DNA from: Desulfarculus baarsii DSM 2075
GTDB lineage: Bacteria > Desulfobacterota > Desulfarculia > Desulfarculales > Desulfarculaceae
Length of the DNA: 64,000 nucleotides
Reading direction: 5' to 3'
Assembly: GCF_000143965.1 (NCBI RefSeq)
Contig: NC_014365.1
Coordinates: 124,001-188,000 of the forward strand
This document shows, piece after piece, positions 24,566-35,941 of the stretch. Every line of letters begins with the position of its first letter. The first letter of the stretch is position 1. Made by a program: the position numbers and the translations under genes. The notes beneath the pieces are model-generated. The model saw only the letters and a list, made by a program, of their open reading frames with translations, searched no databases and was not told the DNA's origin.

Positions 24566-25009
24566 CTAACGGGCGATCAGCGTGGCGCAGGCGGCCCGCC
24601 GAGCCAGGCGCTCGGCCACCGAGCCGAACAAGATCAGGCCCATGCCGCTGAGGCCCTGGGAGCCGACCACCAGCAGGTCGGCCGGGTCTTGCTCCAGTTG
24701 GGCCACGATCTCCACCACCGGATGCCCTCGCCGCAGGACCATCTTCACCGGCAGGCCGCTCAGATCGGGGCCATAGCAGTTTTCCATGTGCTGGTGGCAG
24801 AGGTGGGCGACCTCGTGGTTGTCCAAGACCCTGGCGCTCTTGGCGGCCATCTGGGGCAGCACCGGCGCGCCGGGGGCCACCACGTGGACCAGGCTCAGGC
24901 GCGCGCCGTCCAGGCGGGCCTGCTGGGCCCCCACGGCCACGGCCCTGGCCGCGCCCGGCGAAAAATCGGTGCAGACCATGATGTGGCTGAAGGGCTGGGC
25001 CGGCTTCAT
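24566..25009 (-). CDS. Universal stress protein (UspA family)
   Basis: The 147-residue single-domain protein has the Usp fold with the ATP-binding motif GSQGLSGMGLILFGSVAE (Gx2Gx9GS) and the N-terminal HIMVCTDFSPGAARAV strand and loop. It probably binds ATP and responds to stress or starvation. Its ATG overlaps the stop of the upstream TetR-family gene (ATGA at 25006-25009), so the two are translated together. The gene converges on ald. Confidence 0.9.
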   Translation of the reverse strand: MKPAQPFSHIMVCTDFSPGAARAVAVGAQQARLDGARLSLVHVVAPGAPVLPQMAAKSARVLDNHEVAHLCHQHMENCYGPDLSGLPVKMVLRRGHPVVEIVAQLEQDPADLLVVGSQGLSGMGLILFGSVAERLARRAACATLIAR

Positions 25010-25581
25010 CGTTTCACCATGGCCACCACGGCCTCCTGCTGGCGGGCCAGGAAGTCGTCGAAACGCCGGCCGATTTTCTTGAAGTGCCAGCTTTTGAGCG
25101 ACCACATGTGGCCCATGATGACGATGTCGTAGGCCACCAGCCCGGTGTCCATGGTGCGGAAAGCGCCCTGGGCCACGCCCTCCTCGAGGATGCGGCGAAA
25201 GACCTCCACGCACTCCAACTCCAGTTGCATGATGCGCTTGCGGCCGGCGGCGTCGAGGGTGCGCGACTCGCGGTAGACCAAGAGCACCTTGGCCCGCTGC
25301 TGGTCGACGACGGTGTAAAACTGGGCCACCGCCTGGCGCAGCTTCTGTTCGGACGTGGCGTCGGCGGCGGTGTTGGCCGAGACGCCCTCGGCGAACTTGG
25401 CCTGCAGGTGCTCCATGATCACCAGCATGATGTCGGAGGGCTTGCGCAAGTGATGGGTGGTCACCGGCACGCTGACGCCGGCGGCGGCGGCGATCTCCTC
25501 CACCGTGGCCTGGCGGCCCTTGCGCTCGTAAATCTCGGACGCCGCCTCGATGATCTTCAGGCGAATGTCGTTGTCTGCCAT
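25006..25581 (-). CDS. TetR-family transcriptional regulator
   Basis: The 191-residue protein has an N-terminal TetR helix-turn-helix (about 8-55: IIEAASEIYERKGRQATVEEIAAAAGVSVPVTTHHLRKPSDI) and an all-helical ligand-binding domain, with a basic C-terminus. A very strong GGGAGGT site lies just before the ATG. It is cotranscribed and overlaps with the universal stress gene, so it may regulate itself and that gene. The ligand is unknown. Confidence 0.92.
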   Translation of the reverse strand: MADNDIRLKIIEAASEIYERKGRQATVEEIAAAAGVSVPVTTHHLRKPSDIMLVIMEHLQAKFAEGVSANTAADATSEQKLRQAVAQFYTVVDQQRAKVLLVYRESRTLDAAGRKRIMQLELECVEVFRRILEEGVAQGAFRTMDTGLVAYDIVIMGHMWSLKSWHFKKIGRRFDDFLARQQEAVVAMVKR

Positions 25582-25801
25582 CTGCACCTCCCCTGGTCTG
25601 GTTGGGCGAAAGATCCTCGTCCATTCCAGTTTAGTCCACCCGCCGCGCGGAAGTAAGAAAATGCTTGGCCCCGGCCGCGAAAACATGGCCGTCGGCCGCT
25701 TGCGCCACCGGAAAACGATATGCGAAAATAGATTTAGCATCGACCGACTGGGAGCTTGCCCCGCCCCCAACAAACCGCAACCCAAACAAAAGCGAGCGCG
25801 C

Positions 25802-26314
25802 ATGAAGAAAATCTTCGCCACCCTGGCCCTGTTGTGCCTGAGCGCCGGCTTGGCCACGGCCCAGGAGCAAGCCACCATCCAGGAAGTCTACGAGAAAGTG
25901 CAGGCCGCCGCCGCCGTGCTGGAGCAACTGGGCCCCGAGGGCCTGGCCGCCTTCAACGACCCCAAGGGCGAGTTCGTCTGGAAGGACTCCTACGTCTTTG
26001 TCATCGATTGTCAAAAGGGCGAGGTGGTGGCCCACCCCAACGCCAAGATCATCGGCGACAAGCTGGCCCAAAGCAAGGACAAGCCCGGCGACATCCGCCC
26101 GCCCAAGGCCCTGGGCCTGGAGATGTGCCGGGCCGCCGAAAACCCCAACGGCATCTGGATCGACTATTATTGGGAAAAGCTTGGTTCGGACAAGCCCCAG
26201 CGCAAGATCAGCTTCTGCATCGCCGTGGCCGGCCAGCCCTTCACCGCCGTGGCCGGCATCTACGATCAAACCACCAGCCTGGATGAGCTGAACAAGGGCG
26301 CCAAGGCCAAATGA
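25802..26314 (+). CDS. Secreted single-domain Cache protein
   Basis: The 170-residue product has a signal peptide (about 1-20, ending ATA) and one single-Cache-like sensor domain with the strand pattern DSYVFVIDCQKGEVVAHPN followed by IIGDKL and the closing FCIAVAGQPFTAVAGIY. No transmembrane helix or signalling domain follows, so it is a free periplasmic protein. Two similar proteins are encoded in tandem at 48.5-49.6 kb. Lone Cache proteins may act as ligand-binding partners for membrane sensors; the ligand is unknown. Confidence 0.85.
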   Translation: MKKIFATLALLCLSAGLATAQEQATIQEVYEKVQAAAAVLEQLGPEGLAAFNDPKGEFVWKDSYVFVIDCQKGEVVAHPNAKIIGDKLAQSKDKPGDIRPPKALGLEMCRAAENPNGIWIDYYWEKLGSDKPQRKISFCIAVAGQPFTAVAGIYDQTTSLDELNKGAKAK

Positions 26315-26323
26315 GGCGCCGGC

Positions 26324-26355
26324 CCGTTGGCCGCTTCCGCCCCGGCGGCCAACGG
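26324..26355 (+). terminator. Hairpin after the Cache gene
   Basis: A perfect 10-bp stem CCGTTGGCCG/CGGCCAACGG (26324-26333, 26346-26355) lies 10 bases downstream of the Cache stop, without a U-tract. Confidence 0.5.
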
Positions 26356-26488
26356 CGTCGAATATCCTTGCCACGGCCCGCCGATGCTGGTAAATCCTCA
26401 AACGGCGTCTCGCCACGCCGCCGTTTTCGGCTAACCAGGCCATATTGCTAACTAACGACATACGATCAACATTTTCGGCAGGCTGCAG

Positions 26489-28819
<2,331 letters not shown>

Positions 28820-28828
28820 GAGCCCACG

Positions 28829-28875
28829 CGCCCGGCCGGACGCCCTGGCCCCGTGGCAAGGCGTCTGGTCGGGCG
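28829..28875 (+). terminator. Strong hairpin terminator of tex
   Basis: A 16-bp stem (28829-28844 with 28860-28875), complete apart from two G-U pairs, closes a 15-base loop 9 bases after the tex stop and is followed by AAAAATGTTG. Confidence 0.75.
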
Positions 28876-29059
28876 AAAAATGTTGCCCTTTTCGCTGTTG
28901 CTTTTTGTTAAGATGGCGCTGTCCGAAAATATGCCGCCTTGCGTCTTTGTGCTTGGCTGATCGGCCAATCAGCGCCGTTCGGCCCAGGCGCGCGCGGCTG
29001 TCATATCGCCGGCAATGTCAACACGGCGCATCAGAATCACGCACTGGGAGGTTTTGAAA

Positions 29060-30805
29060 ATGGCGGTCAAACCGTGGCATCAATCCAGCAGATGGCCCGA
29101 AGGCGTCCCCTTTGACATCGACGGCTACAACAAACCAGTTTTCGCCATGTTGGACGACGCGGCGCGCAACTATCCCAACGCCACCTACACCATCTTCCAG
29201 GGCGGCATGCGCACCTTCGCCCAGGTCAAGGACACCGCCGACCGTTTGGCCAACTTCCTGGCCTCGCGGGGCATCAAGCACGAAGACCGCGTGGCCATCT
29301 TTTTGCCCAACATCCCTCAATACCCCGAGGTGTTTTTCGGCTCATCCAAGGCCGGCGCGGCCTGCGTGACCTGCAACCCCCTCTACACCATCGAGGAGCT
29401 CAATTATCAGCTCAAGGACTCCGGGGCCAAGGCCGTCTTTTGCATGGACCACCCCCAGTTCTACAAAACCACCTGCGAGGCCATCAAGGGCACCGACGTC
29501 CAGACGGTGGTCATCTGCAACATCAAGTCATATCTGCCCAAGATCAAAGGCTTTTTAGGTGGTCTGCTGGGCAAGCTGCCCAAGGCCGAAAGCCATGACC
29601 CCAGCCATTTCATGTACGACGACATCATCGCCTCCAGCCGGCCCGAGCCGCCCAAGGTCAACTTCGACGCCGAAAAAGACCTGGCCGTGATCCTCTACAC
29701 CGGCGGCACCACCGGCGTGCCCAAGGGCGCCGAGCTCAAGCACACCAACTTTTATTCCAACGTGGTGGCCCTCAACAAGTGGATCCGCGTGCCCAACCGG
29801 CCCGGCGAGCGGCCCGGCCCCATGGAGAGCGGCGGCGCGCACACCTTCCTGGGCGTGCTGCCCTGGTACCACAGCTTCGGCCTGACCGTGTGCATGCTGG
29901 GCTCGTGCTACTCGGCCAACCGCCTGGTCTGCATCCCCGACCCCAAGGCCGGCAATCCGCCCTTCACCGAGGTGCTCAAGGCCATCCAGGATTACAAAGT
30001 GACCATGACCGTGGCCGTGCCCACCATCTACACGGCCTTTGTCAACCACGCCCTGATCAAGAAGTTCGACCTGTCGTCCATGGCCGCCTGCTCCTCGGGC
30101 GCGGCGCCCCTGCCGCCCGAGGTCTTGAAGCGCTTCGAGGAGATCACCGGCGGCGTGATCTTCGAAGGCTACGGCCTGACCGAGACCACCCCCGTGCTGA
30201 CCACCAACCCCACCTTCGCCGACAAGCGCAAGATCGGCTCGGTGGGCATGCCCCTGCCCGGCACCGACATCAAGATCGTCGACCTGGACACCGGCCTGGT
30301 CGAGCTGCCCCACGGCGAGGACGGCGAAATCGCCGCCGCCGGCCCGCAGATCATGCGCGGCTACTGGCAGCGCCCCGACGCCAACGCCGAGGTCTTCCGC
30401 GAGATCGAAGGCAAGCGCTTCTTCCTCACTGGCGACATCGGCCACATCGACGAGGACGGCTTCGTGGTCATCACCGACCGCAAGAAAGACCTGATCCTGG
30501 TCGGCGGCTTCAACGCCTATCCCAAGGAGATCGAGGAAGTGCTCTACACCCATCCCAAGGTGGCCCAGGCCGCCGTGGTGGGCGTGCCCGACCCCTCCAG
30601 CGGCGAGGCGGTCAAGGCCTTTATCCAGCTCAAGCCCGGCGTCACCGCCACCGAAAAGGAGATCCTCGACTTCTGCAAGGATCACCTGGCCGGCTACAAA
30701 CGCCCCCGCGAGATCGAGTTCCGCGACGAGCTGCCCACCTCGGTGGTCGGCAAGATCCTGCGCCGCGTGCTGCGCAGCGAGGAACTGGAAAAGCGCAAGA
30801 AATAA
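29060..30805 (+). CDS. Long-chain acyl-CoA ligase (FadD-like)
   Basis: The 581-residue adenylate-forming enzyme activates a fatty acid to its acyl-CoA using ATP. All core motifs are present: the P-loop YTGGTTGVPKGAELKH, the EGYGLTETTPV block, the TGDIGHIDEDGFVVITDRKKDLILVGGFNAYP hinge and the C-terminal lysine segment VVGKILRRVLR. GGGAGG at 29046-29051 fixes the ATG at 29060. A complete terminator follows. Together with the crotonase and thioesterase genes it supports fatty-acid use. It contrasts with the degenerate relative at 39.7-41.2 kb. Confidence 0.94.
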   Translation: MAVKPWHQSSRWPEGVPFDIDGYNKPVFAMLDDAARNYPNATYTIFQGGMRTFAQVKDTADRLANFLASRGIKHEDRVAIFLPNIPQYPEVFFGSSKAGAACVTCNPLYTIEELNYQLKDSGAKAVFCMDHPQFYKTTCEAIKGTDVQTVVICNIKSYLPKIKGFLGGLLGKLPKAESHDPSHFMYDDIIASSRPEPPKVNFDAEKDLAVILYTGGTTGVPKGAELKHTNFYSNVVALNKWIRVPNRPGERPGPMESGGAHTFLGVLPWYHSFGLTVCMLGSCYSANRLVCIPDPKAGNPPFTEVLKAIQDYKVTMTVAVPTIYTAFVNHALIKKFDLSSMAACSSGAAPLPPEVLKRFEEITGGVIFEGYGLTETTPVLTTNPTFADKRKIGSVGMPLPGTDIKIVDLDTGLVELPHGEDGEIAAAGPQIMRGYWQRPDANAEVFREIEGKRFFLTGDIGHIDEDGFVVITDRKKDLILVGGFNAYPKEIEEVLYTHPKVAQAAVVGVPDPSSGEAVKAFIQLKPGVTATEKEILDFCKDHLAGYKRPREIEFRDELPTSVVGKILRRVLRSEELEKRKK

Positions 30806-30825
30806 CGCCGCCCACCCGGCGCGTT

Positions 30826-30860
30826 GCGGGGCTCCCCTGGGCGGGGGCCCCGCTTTTTTT
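30826..30860 (+). terminator. Rho-independent terminator of the acyl-CoA ligase gene
   Basis: GCGGGGC (30826-30832) pairs with GCCCCGC (30847-30853) and is followed by seven T residues (30854-30860). It lies 20 bases after the stop. Confidence 0.85.
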
Positions 30861-30993
30861 GCTGATGCGCCAAATTTCCCACATTTTTTGGGCCCTATTG
30901 CCAGCACGCCGTTCATGGGGTAGACAAATCATAATTAGGCTTGGCGGCCCGCCGGGCCCCATCAGCTTGCCAACATCAGCGAAAGAGGCGCCC

Positions 30994-32643
30994 ATGAAAC
31001 TAGTAATCATCGGAGGAGTGGCTGGCGGCGCGACGGCGGCGGCCAGGGCCCGCAGGCTCGACGAAAAAGCCCAGATCGTCATTTTCGAGCGCGGCGAATA
31101 CGTTTCCTTCGCCAACTGCGGCCTGCCCTACTATGTCGGCCAGGTCATCAAGGAGCGGGCCGAGCTGCTGGTCAGCACGCCCGAGACTTTCAAGGGCAAG
31201 TACAACATCGACGTGCGGGTGCAAACGGATGTGCTGGCCATCGACCGCCAGGCCAAGCGCGTGCGCGTGCGCGACCTGCAAACCGGCCAGAGCTTCGACG
31301 AGCCCTACGACAAGCTGATCCTCTCGCCGGGGGCCGAGCCCCTGCGGCCGCCGCTGCCCGGCGTGGACCTGCCCGGCGTGTTCAGCCTGCGCAGCATCCC
31401 CGACTCCGACCGCATCAAGGCCGTGGTCGACGCCGGCCAGGCCAAAACGGCGGTGGTCATCGGCGGCGGCTTCATCGGCCTGGAGATGGCCGACAACCTG
31501 GTCGAGCGCGGCCTGAAAGTGACCCTGGTCGAGGCCCTGGACCAGCTCATGCCGCCGCTGGACCGCGAAATGGCCGCCCTGGCCCACCAGAACGCCCGGG
31601 CCAAAGGCGTGGACCTGCGCCTTTCGACCAAGATCACCGGCTTTGCCCAGGCCCAGGGCGGCGGGCTGACCGTGGACACCGAAGGCGGCGGCCAGATCAC
31701 CTGCGACATGGCCATCCTCTCGGTGGGCGTGCGTCCCGAGAACGCCCTGGCCAAGGCCGCCGGCCTGGAGCTGGGCCCGCGGGGGCATATTTTGGTCAAC
31801 AACGCCCTGCAAACCAACGACCCCGACATCTACGCCGTGGGCGACGCCGTCCAGATCTGGGATTACGTCACGGGCCTGCCCGTGGCCATCGCCCTGGCCG
31901 GCCCGGCCAACCGCCAGGGCCGCATCGCCGCCGACAACGCCATGGGCCGGCTGAGCGTTTACCGCGGCTCGCTGGGCACGGCCGTGGTCAAGCTCTTTGG
32001 CCAGACCATCGCCAGCACGGGCCCATCGCAGAAATTCCTGGCCCAAAACAACGTGGCCCATCTGGTCAGCTACAGCCACTCGGCCAACCACGCCACCTAT
32101 TATCCCGGCGCGGAGACCATGTTGGTCAAGCTGATCTTCGCGCCCAGCAGCGGCCGGGTGTTGGGCGGGCAGATCGTCGGCGGCGAGGGCGTGGACAAGC
32201 GCATCGACGTGTTGGCCACGGCCATCCGCGCGGGCATGAGCGTCTTTGATCTGGAAGAGCTGGACCTGGCCTACGCCCCGCCTTTCGGCTCGGCCCGCGA
32301 TCCGATCAACGTGGCCGGCATGGTGGCGGCCAACATCATGCGCGGCGACGTCAAGGCCGTGCTGCCGCCGGCGGTGGCGGCCATGGACCCTGAGCGCGAC
32401 GTGCTGATCGACCTGCGCTTCAAGGAAGAGCTGGACGAAGCCGCCACGATCCCCGGCTCGCTGCACATCCCCTTGCCCATGCTGCGGGCGGCCCTGCCGG
32501 GGCTGGACAAGTCCAAGCGCTATATTCTCTATTGCGCCATCGGTCTGCGGGGTTATCTGGGCTATCGGATCATGAGCCAAAGCGGCTTCGAGGCCGTCAA
32601 CCTCGGCGGCGGCTATGGTCTTTACACGCCCTGGATGAGCTAG
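30994..32643 (+). CDS. CoA-disulfide reductase with rhodanese domain
   Basis: The 549-residue flavoprotein has an FAD-binding start (VIIGGVAGGATAAARAR), the redox Cys42 in SFANCGLPYYVG, an NADH-binding domain (VVIGGGFIGLEMADNLVERG), a dimerisation domain and a C-terminal rhodanese domain with Cys514 (YCAIGLRG). This is the CoADR-Rhd/Npsr arrangement, in which CoA persulfides or polysulfides are reduced with NADH. The rhodanese loop keeps the catalytic Cys. AAAGAGG precedes the ATG. The enzyme suits an anaerobe that handles sulfur or polysulfide. Confidence 0.93.
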   Translation: MKLVIIGGVAGGATAAARARRLDEKAQIVIFERGEYVSFANCGLPYYVGQVIKERAELLVSTPETFKGKYNIDVRVQTDVLAIDRQAKRVRVRDLQTGQSFDEPYDKLILSPGAEPLRPPLPGVDLPGVFSLRSIPDSDRIKAVVDAGQAKTAVVIGGGFIGLEMADNLVERGLKVTLVEALDQLMPPLDREMAALAHQNARAKGVDLRLSTKITGFAQAQGGGLTVDTEGGGQITCDMAILSVGVRPENALAKAAGLELGPRGHILVNNALQTNDPDIYAVGDAVQIWDYVTGLPVAIALAGPANRQGRIAADNAMGRLSVYRGSLGTAVVKLFGQTIASTGPSQKFLAQNNVAHLVSYSHSANHATYYPGAETMLVKLIFAPSSGRVLGGQIVGGEGVDKRIDVLATAIRAGMSVFDLEELDLAYAPPFGSARDPINVAGMVAANIMRGDVKAVLPPAVAAMDPERDVLIDLRFKEELDEAATIPGSLHIPLPMLRAALPGLDKSKRYILYCAIGLRGYLGYRIMSQSGFEAVNLGGGYGLYTPWMS

Positions 32644-32668
32644 CGGCCCGGCGCCGGCGGGCGGATGG

Positions 32669-33850
32669 TCAGCCGACCTCCGCCTGGCCGGCGGCTTGAC
32701 GATAGGTTTGCAGCAGGCGCTCCATGAGGGCCTGGGGGTCGAAGCGGCTTCGGCTGACGGCCATGCCGTGGCGGCCCATGGCCTGGCGGGCGGCCTCGTC
32801 TTGGTCGAGGGCGTTGGCGGCGTCGGCCAGGGCCTGGGCGTCGCCGGGCGGCAGCAAGCGTCCGGCCAGGCCGTCATCCAGCCAATCGGCCACGCCGCCC
32901 ACCCGCGCCGCCAGCACCGGCACGCCCAGATGCAGGGCCTCCAGGCCCACGATGCCAAAGGGCTCGGCCCACAGGCTGGGCAGCCACAGGCCGCGCGCCC
33001 CGGCCAGCAGGCGGCTCATGCCCGGCCGATCGGCCCAGCCGGCGAAGATAATCCGCCCCTTCGAGCGCGCCGCGCCAGCAGCGACCTCCGCTTCCAGCGG
33101 CCCCGTGCCGGCCACGACCAGCGGCCACGGCCCGGATAGCATCTCGGCCGCGGCCAAGGCCACCCGCACGCCCTTGCGGCCCACCAGCCGGCAGGCCAGC
33201 AGATGATGGGCCGCTGGCGTGGTTTCGGCGGGCGGCGCCACGCCCTGGACAAACGGCGGCAAGACCGTGGCCAGGCCCTGGGGCAGGCCGGCCCGCTCCA
33301 ACTCGGCGGCCATGTAGCCCGATAGCACCAACACCCGGCCCATGGCCGCCAACGCCGCCAGGCGGCGCTGGGTCAGCTCCAGCAAGCGCTGGCCATATTC
33401 CCGGTCATCGAAGCAGGCCAGGCAGTTTGGCCCCATGACTTGCCCGCAGGGGCGGCCGTGGGCGTCCATCTTGCCGCGCCCTGGGCAAAAATGACGGTGA
33501 TCCTGCACTGTTATCACGCTGGGGGCCAGTTGGGCTGCGCGGGCCAGCAGGGCCGGATCGACCACGTTGTGGATATGGATCAGCTCTGGCCGAAAATCCC
33601 GGGCCAGGCGCTCCAGCCGCGCCACGGCCGCGCCTTGGCCCCGTGGCGACAGCCCGCCCCGGTCCAGGCCCTTGAGCCGAACAATCGGCCCGATCATGGC
33701 CCGCTCGGCCGGCGGCAGGCTGCCATCGTCGCGGCCCACGGCCAAAAGCGTGCGCGCCCGGCCTTGCAGGCGCTCCAGCACGGCGATCATGTGGCGGTCG
33801 GCCCCGCCCCAGGCCGAGAGCCGATCGGCCAGATGCAGCACCCGCAACAT
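32669..33850 (-). CDS. GT4-family glycosyltransferase
   Basis: The 393-residue GT-B-fold enzyme carries the family-4 signature AEPFGIVGLEALHLGVPVLAARVGGVADWL (E-x7-E), the N-terminal VLHLADRLSAWGGADRHM glycine-rich loop, and a cluster of cysteines with a histidine (HFCPGRGKMDAHGRPCGQVMGPNCLACFDD) that may hold zinc. It would transfer a sugar onto a lipid or polysaccharide at the cytoplasmic membrane. The ATG at 33850 lies 7 bases after the stop of the upstream YkgJ-family gene, so it closes the ubiX/ykgJ/GT operon. The acceptor is unknown. Confidence 0.9.
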   Translation of the reverse strand: MLRVLHLADRLSAWGGADRHMIAVLERLQGRARTLLAVGRDDGSLPPAERAMIGPIVRLKGLDRGGLSPRGQGAAVARLERLARDFRPELIHIHNVVDPALLARAAQLAPSVITVQDHRHFCPGRGKMDAHGRPCGQVMGPNCLACFDDREYGQRLLELTQRRLAALAAMGRVLVLSGYMAAELERAGLPQGLATVLPPFVQGVAPPAETTPAAHHLLACRLVGRKGVRVALAAAEMLSGPWPLVVAGTGPLEAEVAAGAARSKGRIIFAGWADRPGMSRLLAGARGLWLPSLWAEPFGIVGLEALHLGVPVLAARVGGVADWLDDGLAGRLLPPGDAQALADAANALDQDEAARQAMGRHGMAVSRSRFDPQALMERLLQTYRQAAGQAEVG

Positions 33851-33857
33851 GGCCGCT

Positions 33858-34592
33858 TCAGCCGAAAAGCACTTGGCTCAGCCAGTCCTGGCCCAACTCC
33901 AGCAGCGATTCATCGGCGCGCAAGGCCTTTTTGACGCGGGCCTTTTCCAGGCCGGCCCGTTTGGCAAAAGCCGGGTCGCGGACCTGCTGGCGAAAGACGT
34001 CCAGGTTGTAGAGGGCGGCCAGGTAGGCGTGGGTCTGGGCCGGGGTCAGGGCCAGACGGGCCGGTCGGCGGGGATGCATCAGCAGGCCCAGCAAACGGTT
34101 GTTGGCCGCCAGATAGGGCCCCATGCCCTGATCGGCCAGCCACTGGCCCTGATCGAGGGCGCGGGGTTGCCCCAGGCCCAGGCAGGCCGGGGCGTCTTGG
34201 ACGATGAACACCTGGCGGGGCTGGCCGCCGCCGATGGCCGGGGCCACGGCCCGGGCCAGGGGATAGATGCGACAGCACAGCGGCCGGTGGGCGTAGACCT
34301 GGCAGCCACCGCCAGGGCCGGAAAACGGGCAGCGGCCGTCGGCGTTCAGGCGCAGGCGCAGGGCCGGCCAGCCCGAGCGCGGGTCGGTCTCCAGTTCGAC
34401 CAACTCGGCCAGAATGTCTTGGGAGGGCCGGGCCAGGGCGCGGCGCAGGCGCAGCAGGTCGTAGGGCCACAGGGGCAGGCGCTTGTCGGCGCAGCACGAG
34501 CCAAAGCAGGCCAGATCGGGACCGCAACGAAACGCGAAGCCCTGGCCCGGCGCCAGCGGTCGGCCGCCGATCTCCTCCAGGGTCTCGATCAT
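33858..34592 (-). CDS. YkgJ-family cysteine-cluster protein
   Basis: The 244-residue protein has the conserved pattern of the YkgJ (CxxCxxxCC) family: FRCGPDLACFGSCC near residues 21-34 and CPFSGPGGGCQVYAHRPLCCRIYPL, which probably bind zinc or an iron-sulfur cluster. The function is unknown in all members. Its ATG overlaps the stop of ubiX (ATGA at 34589-34592). The C-terminal helical half is not conserved in the shorter members. Confidence 0.88.
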   Translation of the reverse strand: MIETLEEIGGRPLAPGQGFAFRCGPDLACFGSCCADKRLPLWPYDLLRLRRALARPSQDILAELVELETDPRSGWPALRLRLNADGRCPFSGPGGGCQVYAHRPLCCRIYPLARAVAPAIGGGQPRQVFIVQDAPACLGLGQPRALDQGQWLADQGMGPYLAANNRLLGLLMHPRRPARLALTPAQTHAYLAALYNLDVFRQQVRDPAFAKRAGLEKARVKKALRADESLLELGQDWLSQVLFG

Positions 34593-35170
34593 GACGCCGG
34601 GCCGCGCCAGCGGGGGGTCATGTCGTGCTCCAGGCCCAGCACGTCGAGCACGCGGCCCACGGTCTGGGCCACGATGTCGGCGGCCGTGCGCGGGGCGTGA
34701 TAAAAGGCCGGCACCGGCGGCATGATCACCGCTCCCAGGCGGGCGCAGCGCAGCATCAGCTCCAGGTGGCCGGCGTGCAAGGGCGTTTCGCGCACCAAAA
34801 GCACCAGCGGCCGCCGCTCCTTGAGCTGGACGTCGGCGGCGCGGGTGAGCAGGTTGTCGGCCTGGCTATGGGCGATGGCCGACAGGCTGCGCATGCTGCA
34901 CGGGGCCACGACCATGCCCGCCAGGCGGTGCGAACCGCTGGCCGGCGGGGCGGCCACGTCGTCGACGTCATAGGCCTGGTCGGCCATTTTGGCCACATCG
35001 GCGGCGTCGTATTTGGTCTCCAACTCGATGGTGCGGCGGGCGGCGTGGCTGATCACCACCGCCGTGGGCGCGCCGTGAGCGCGCAGGGCGCGCAGCAGCT
35101 CTATGCCATAGACCGCGCCGCTGGCCCCGGCAATGCCCACCAACACTGGTTTTTGCCCGAAGTTTTCCAT
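34589..35170 (-). CDS. ubiX: Flavin prenyltransferase (UbiX/Pad1 family)
   Basis: The 193-residue enzyme attaches dimethylallyl phosphate to FMN, making the prenylated flavin used by UbiD decarboxylases. It has the N-terminal GIAGASGAVYGIELLRAL loop, VVAPCSMRSLSAIAHSQADNLLTRAADVQLKERRPLVLLVRETPL and PPVPAFYH, the core of the family. The ATG at 35170 follows GGAG closely; an ATG at 35182 is an alternative start. No ubiD lies nearby, so the cofactor must serve an enzyme elsewhere. The gene leads an operon with ykgJ and a glycosyltransferase. Confidence 0.92.
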   Translation of the reverse strand: MENFGQKPVLVGIAGASGAVYGIELLRALRAHGAPTAVVISHAARRTIELETKYDAADVAKMADQAYDVDDVAAPPASGSHRLAGMVVAPCSMRSLSAIAHSQADNLLTRAADVQLKERRPLVLLVRETPLHAGHLELMLRCARLGAVIMPPVPAFYHAPRTAADIVAQTVGRVLDVLGLEHDMTPRWRGPAS

Positions 35171-35224
35171 GGCTCCTGTCATACCCCAACCAAGCGGCGA
35201 TGTAAATCACCGCCGGACGCCGAA

Positions 35225-35257
35225 CAAAAAAACAGCGGCCCGCCACTGGCGAGCCGC
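35225..35257 (-). terminator. Rho-independent terminator of the arginine decarboxylase gene
   Basis: On the minus strand a 10-bp stem (35235-35244 with 35248-35257) with one G-U pair closes a 3-base loop and is followed by TGTTTTTTTG. It begins 26 bases after the stop. Confidence 0.9.
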
Positions 35258-35282
35258 CTGGAGAACGCCCAAGGGGACGCGG

Positions 35283-35855
35283 CTATTTGATGGCCGGCGG
35301 GGCGACCCACTGGGTGATCATCACCGCGGCGGCCACGGTGGTCAGCCACTTGCCGTCCTTGGGGCCCACGCCGGTCTGGGTGATGTTGGAGGTCTTGATG
35401 ATCTTGCCCGACATCAGGAAGGCCTGCTTTTTCTCGTCCCAGCTCTGGTCGACGTTGAAGTCGATGCCCAGGGTGCTGGCCAGCATCTCGGCGGCCAAGT
35501 CCTCGGCGTAATCGCCCGACTGGGTGGCGTTTTCGCCAAAGCCCTTGTGCTCGGAGAGATAGCCGTGCACCGAGTGATCGGCGGGCATGGCCAGGCCGAT
35601 GGACGAGGAGATCAGGCGGTGGGGCTCGTTGGTCTGGTTGCGGGCCAGCACGCAAAACAGAATCTGGCCGGGCACCAGGAGCTTTTCGCCCTTGGGCCGC
35701 GAGACGAGCTGGGCATGGGGCGGATAAATACTGGAAACCTCGACGATATTCTGGGCGGCGATGCCGGCGTCGCGCAGAGCGGCCTCGAAGCTGGCCAGCT
35801 TCTCTTTGTGCTCGCCCTTGCCTTTGGTCAAATATATATATTTAGGTACTAACAT
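35283..35855 (-). CDS. pdaD: Pyruvoyl-dependent arginine decarboxylase
   Basis: The 190-residue proenzyme decarboxylates arginine to agmatine for polyamine synthesis after self-cleavage that makes a pyruvoyl group. NIVEVSSIYPP has Asn36 and Ser42 six residues apart, matching Asn47 and the pyruvoyl-forming Ser53 of the Methanocaldococcus enzyme; Glu102 in GYLSEHKG corresponds to Glu109. The N-terminus MLVPKYIYLTKGKGEHKEKL is typical. A promoter at 35862-35890 predicts transcription starting at or one base before the ATG, and no ribosome site is seen, so the mRNA may be leaderless. A strong terminator follows. Confidence 0.94.
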   Translation of the reverse strand: MLVPKYIYLTKGKGEHKEKLASFEAALRDAGIAAQNIVEVSSIYPPHAQLVSRPKGEKLLVPGQILFCVLARNQTNEPHRLISSSIGLAMPADHSVHGYLSEHKGFGENATQSGDYAEDLAAEMLASTLGIDFNVDQSWDEKKQAFLMSGKIIKTSNITQTGVGPKDGKWLTTVAAAVMITQWVAPPAIK

Positions 35856-35861
35856 GGCCCG

Positions 35862-35890
35862 GTTTTATCCGCCTTTGGCCGTTTGGTCAA
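35862..35890 (-). promoter_or_regulatory. Promoter placed for a leaderless mRNA
   Basis: On the minus strand TTGACC (35885-35890), a 17-base spacer and TAAAAC (35862-35867) are followed by six bases and the ATG. The usual start point 6-7 bases after the -10 coincides with the start codon. Confidence 0.6.
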
Positions 35891-35941
35891 GGCTAGTTTG
35901 GGCCAAAATGGCCGCCACGACGATTTTTTCCACAATTACGT

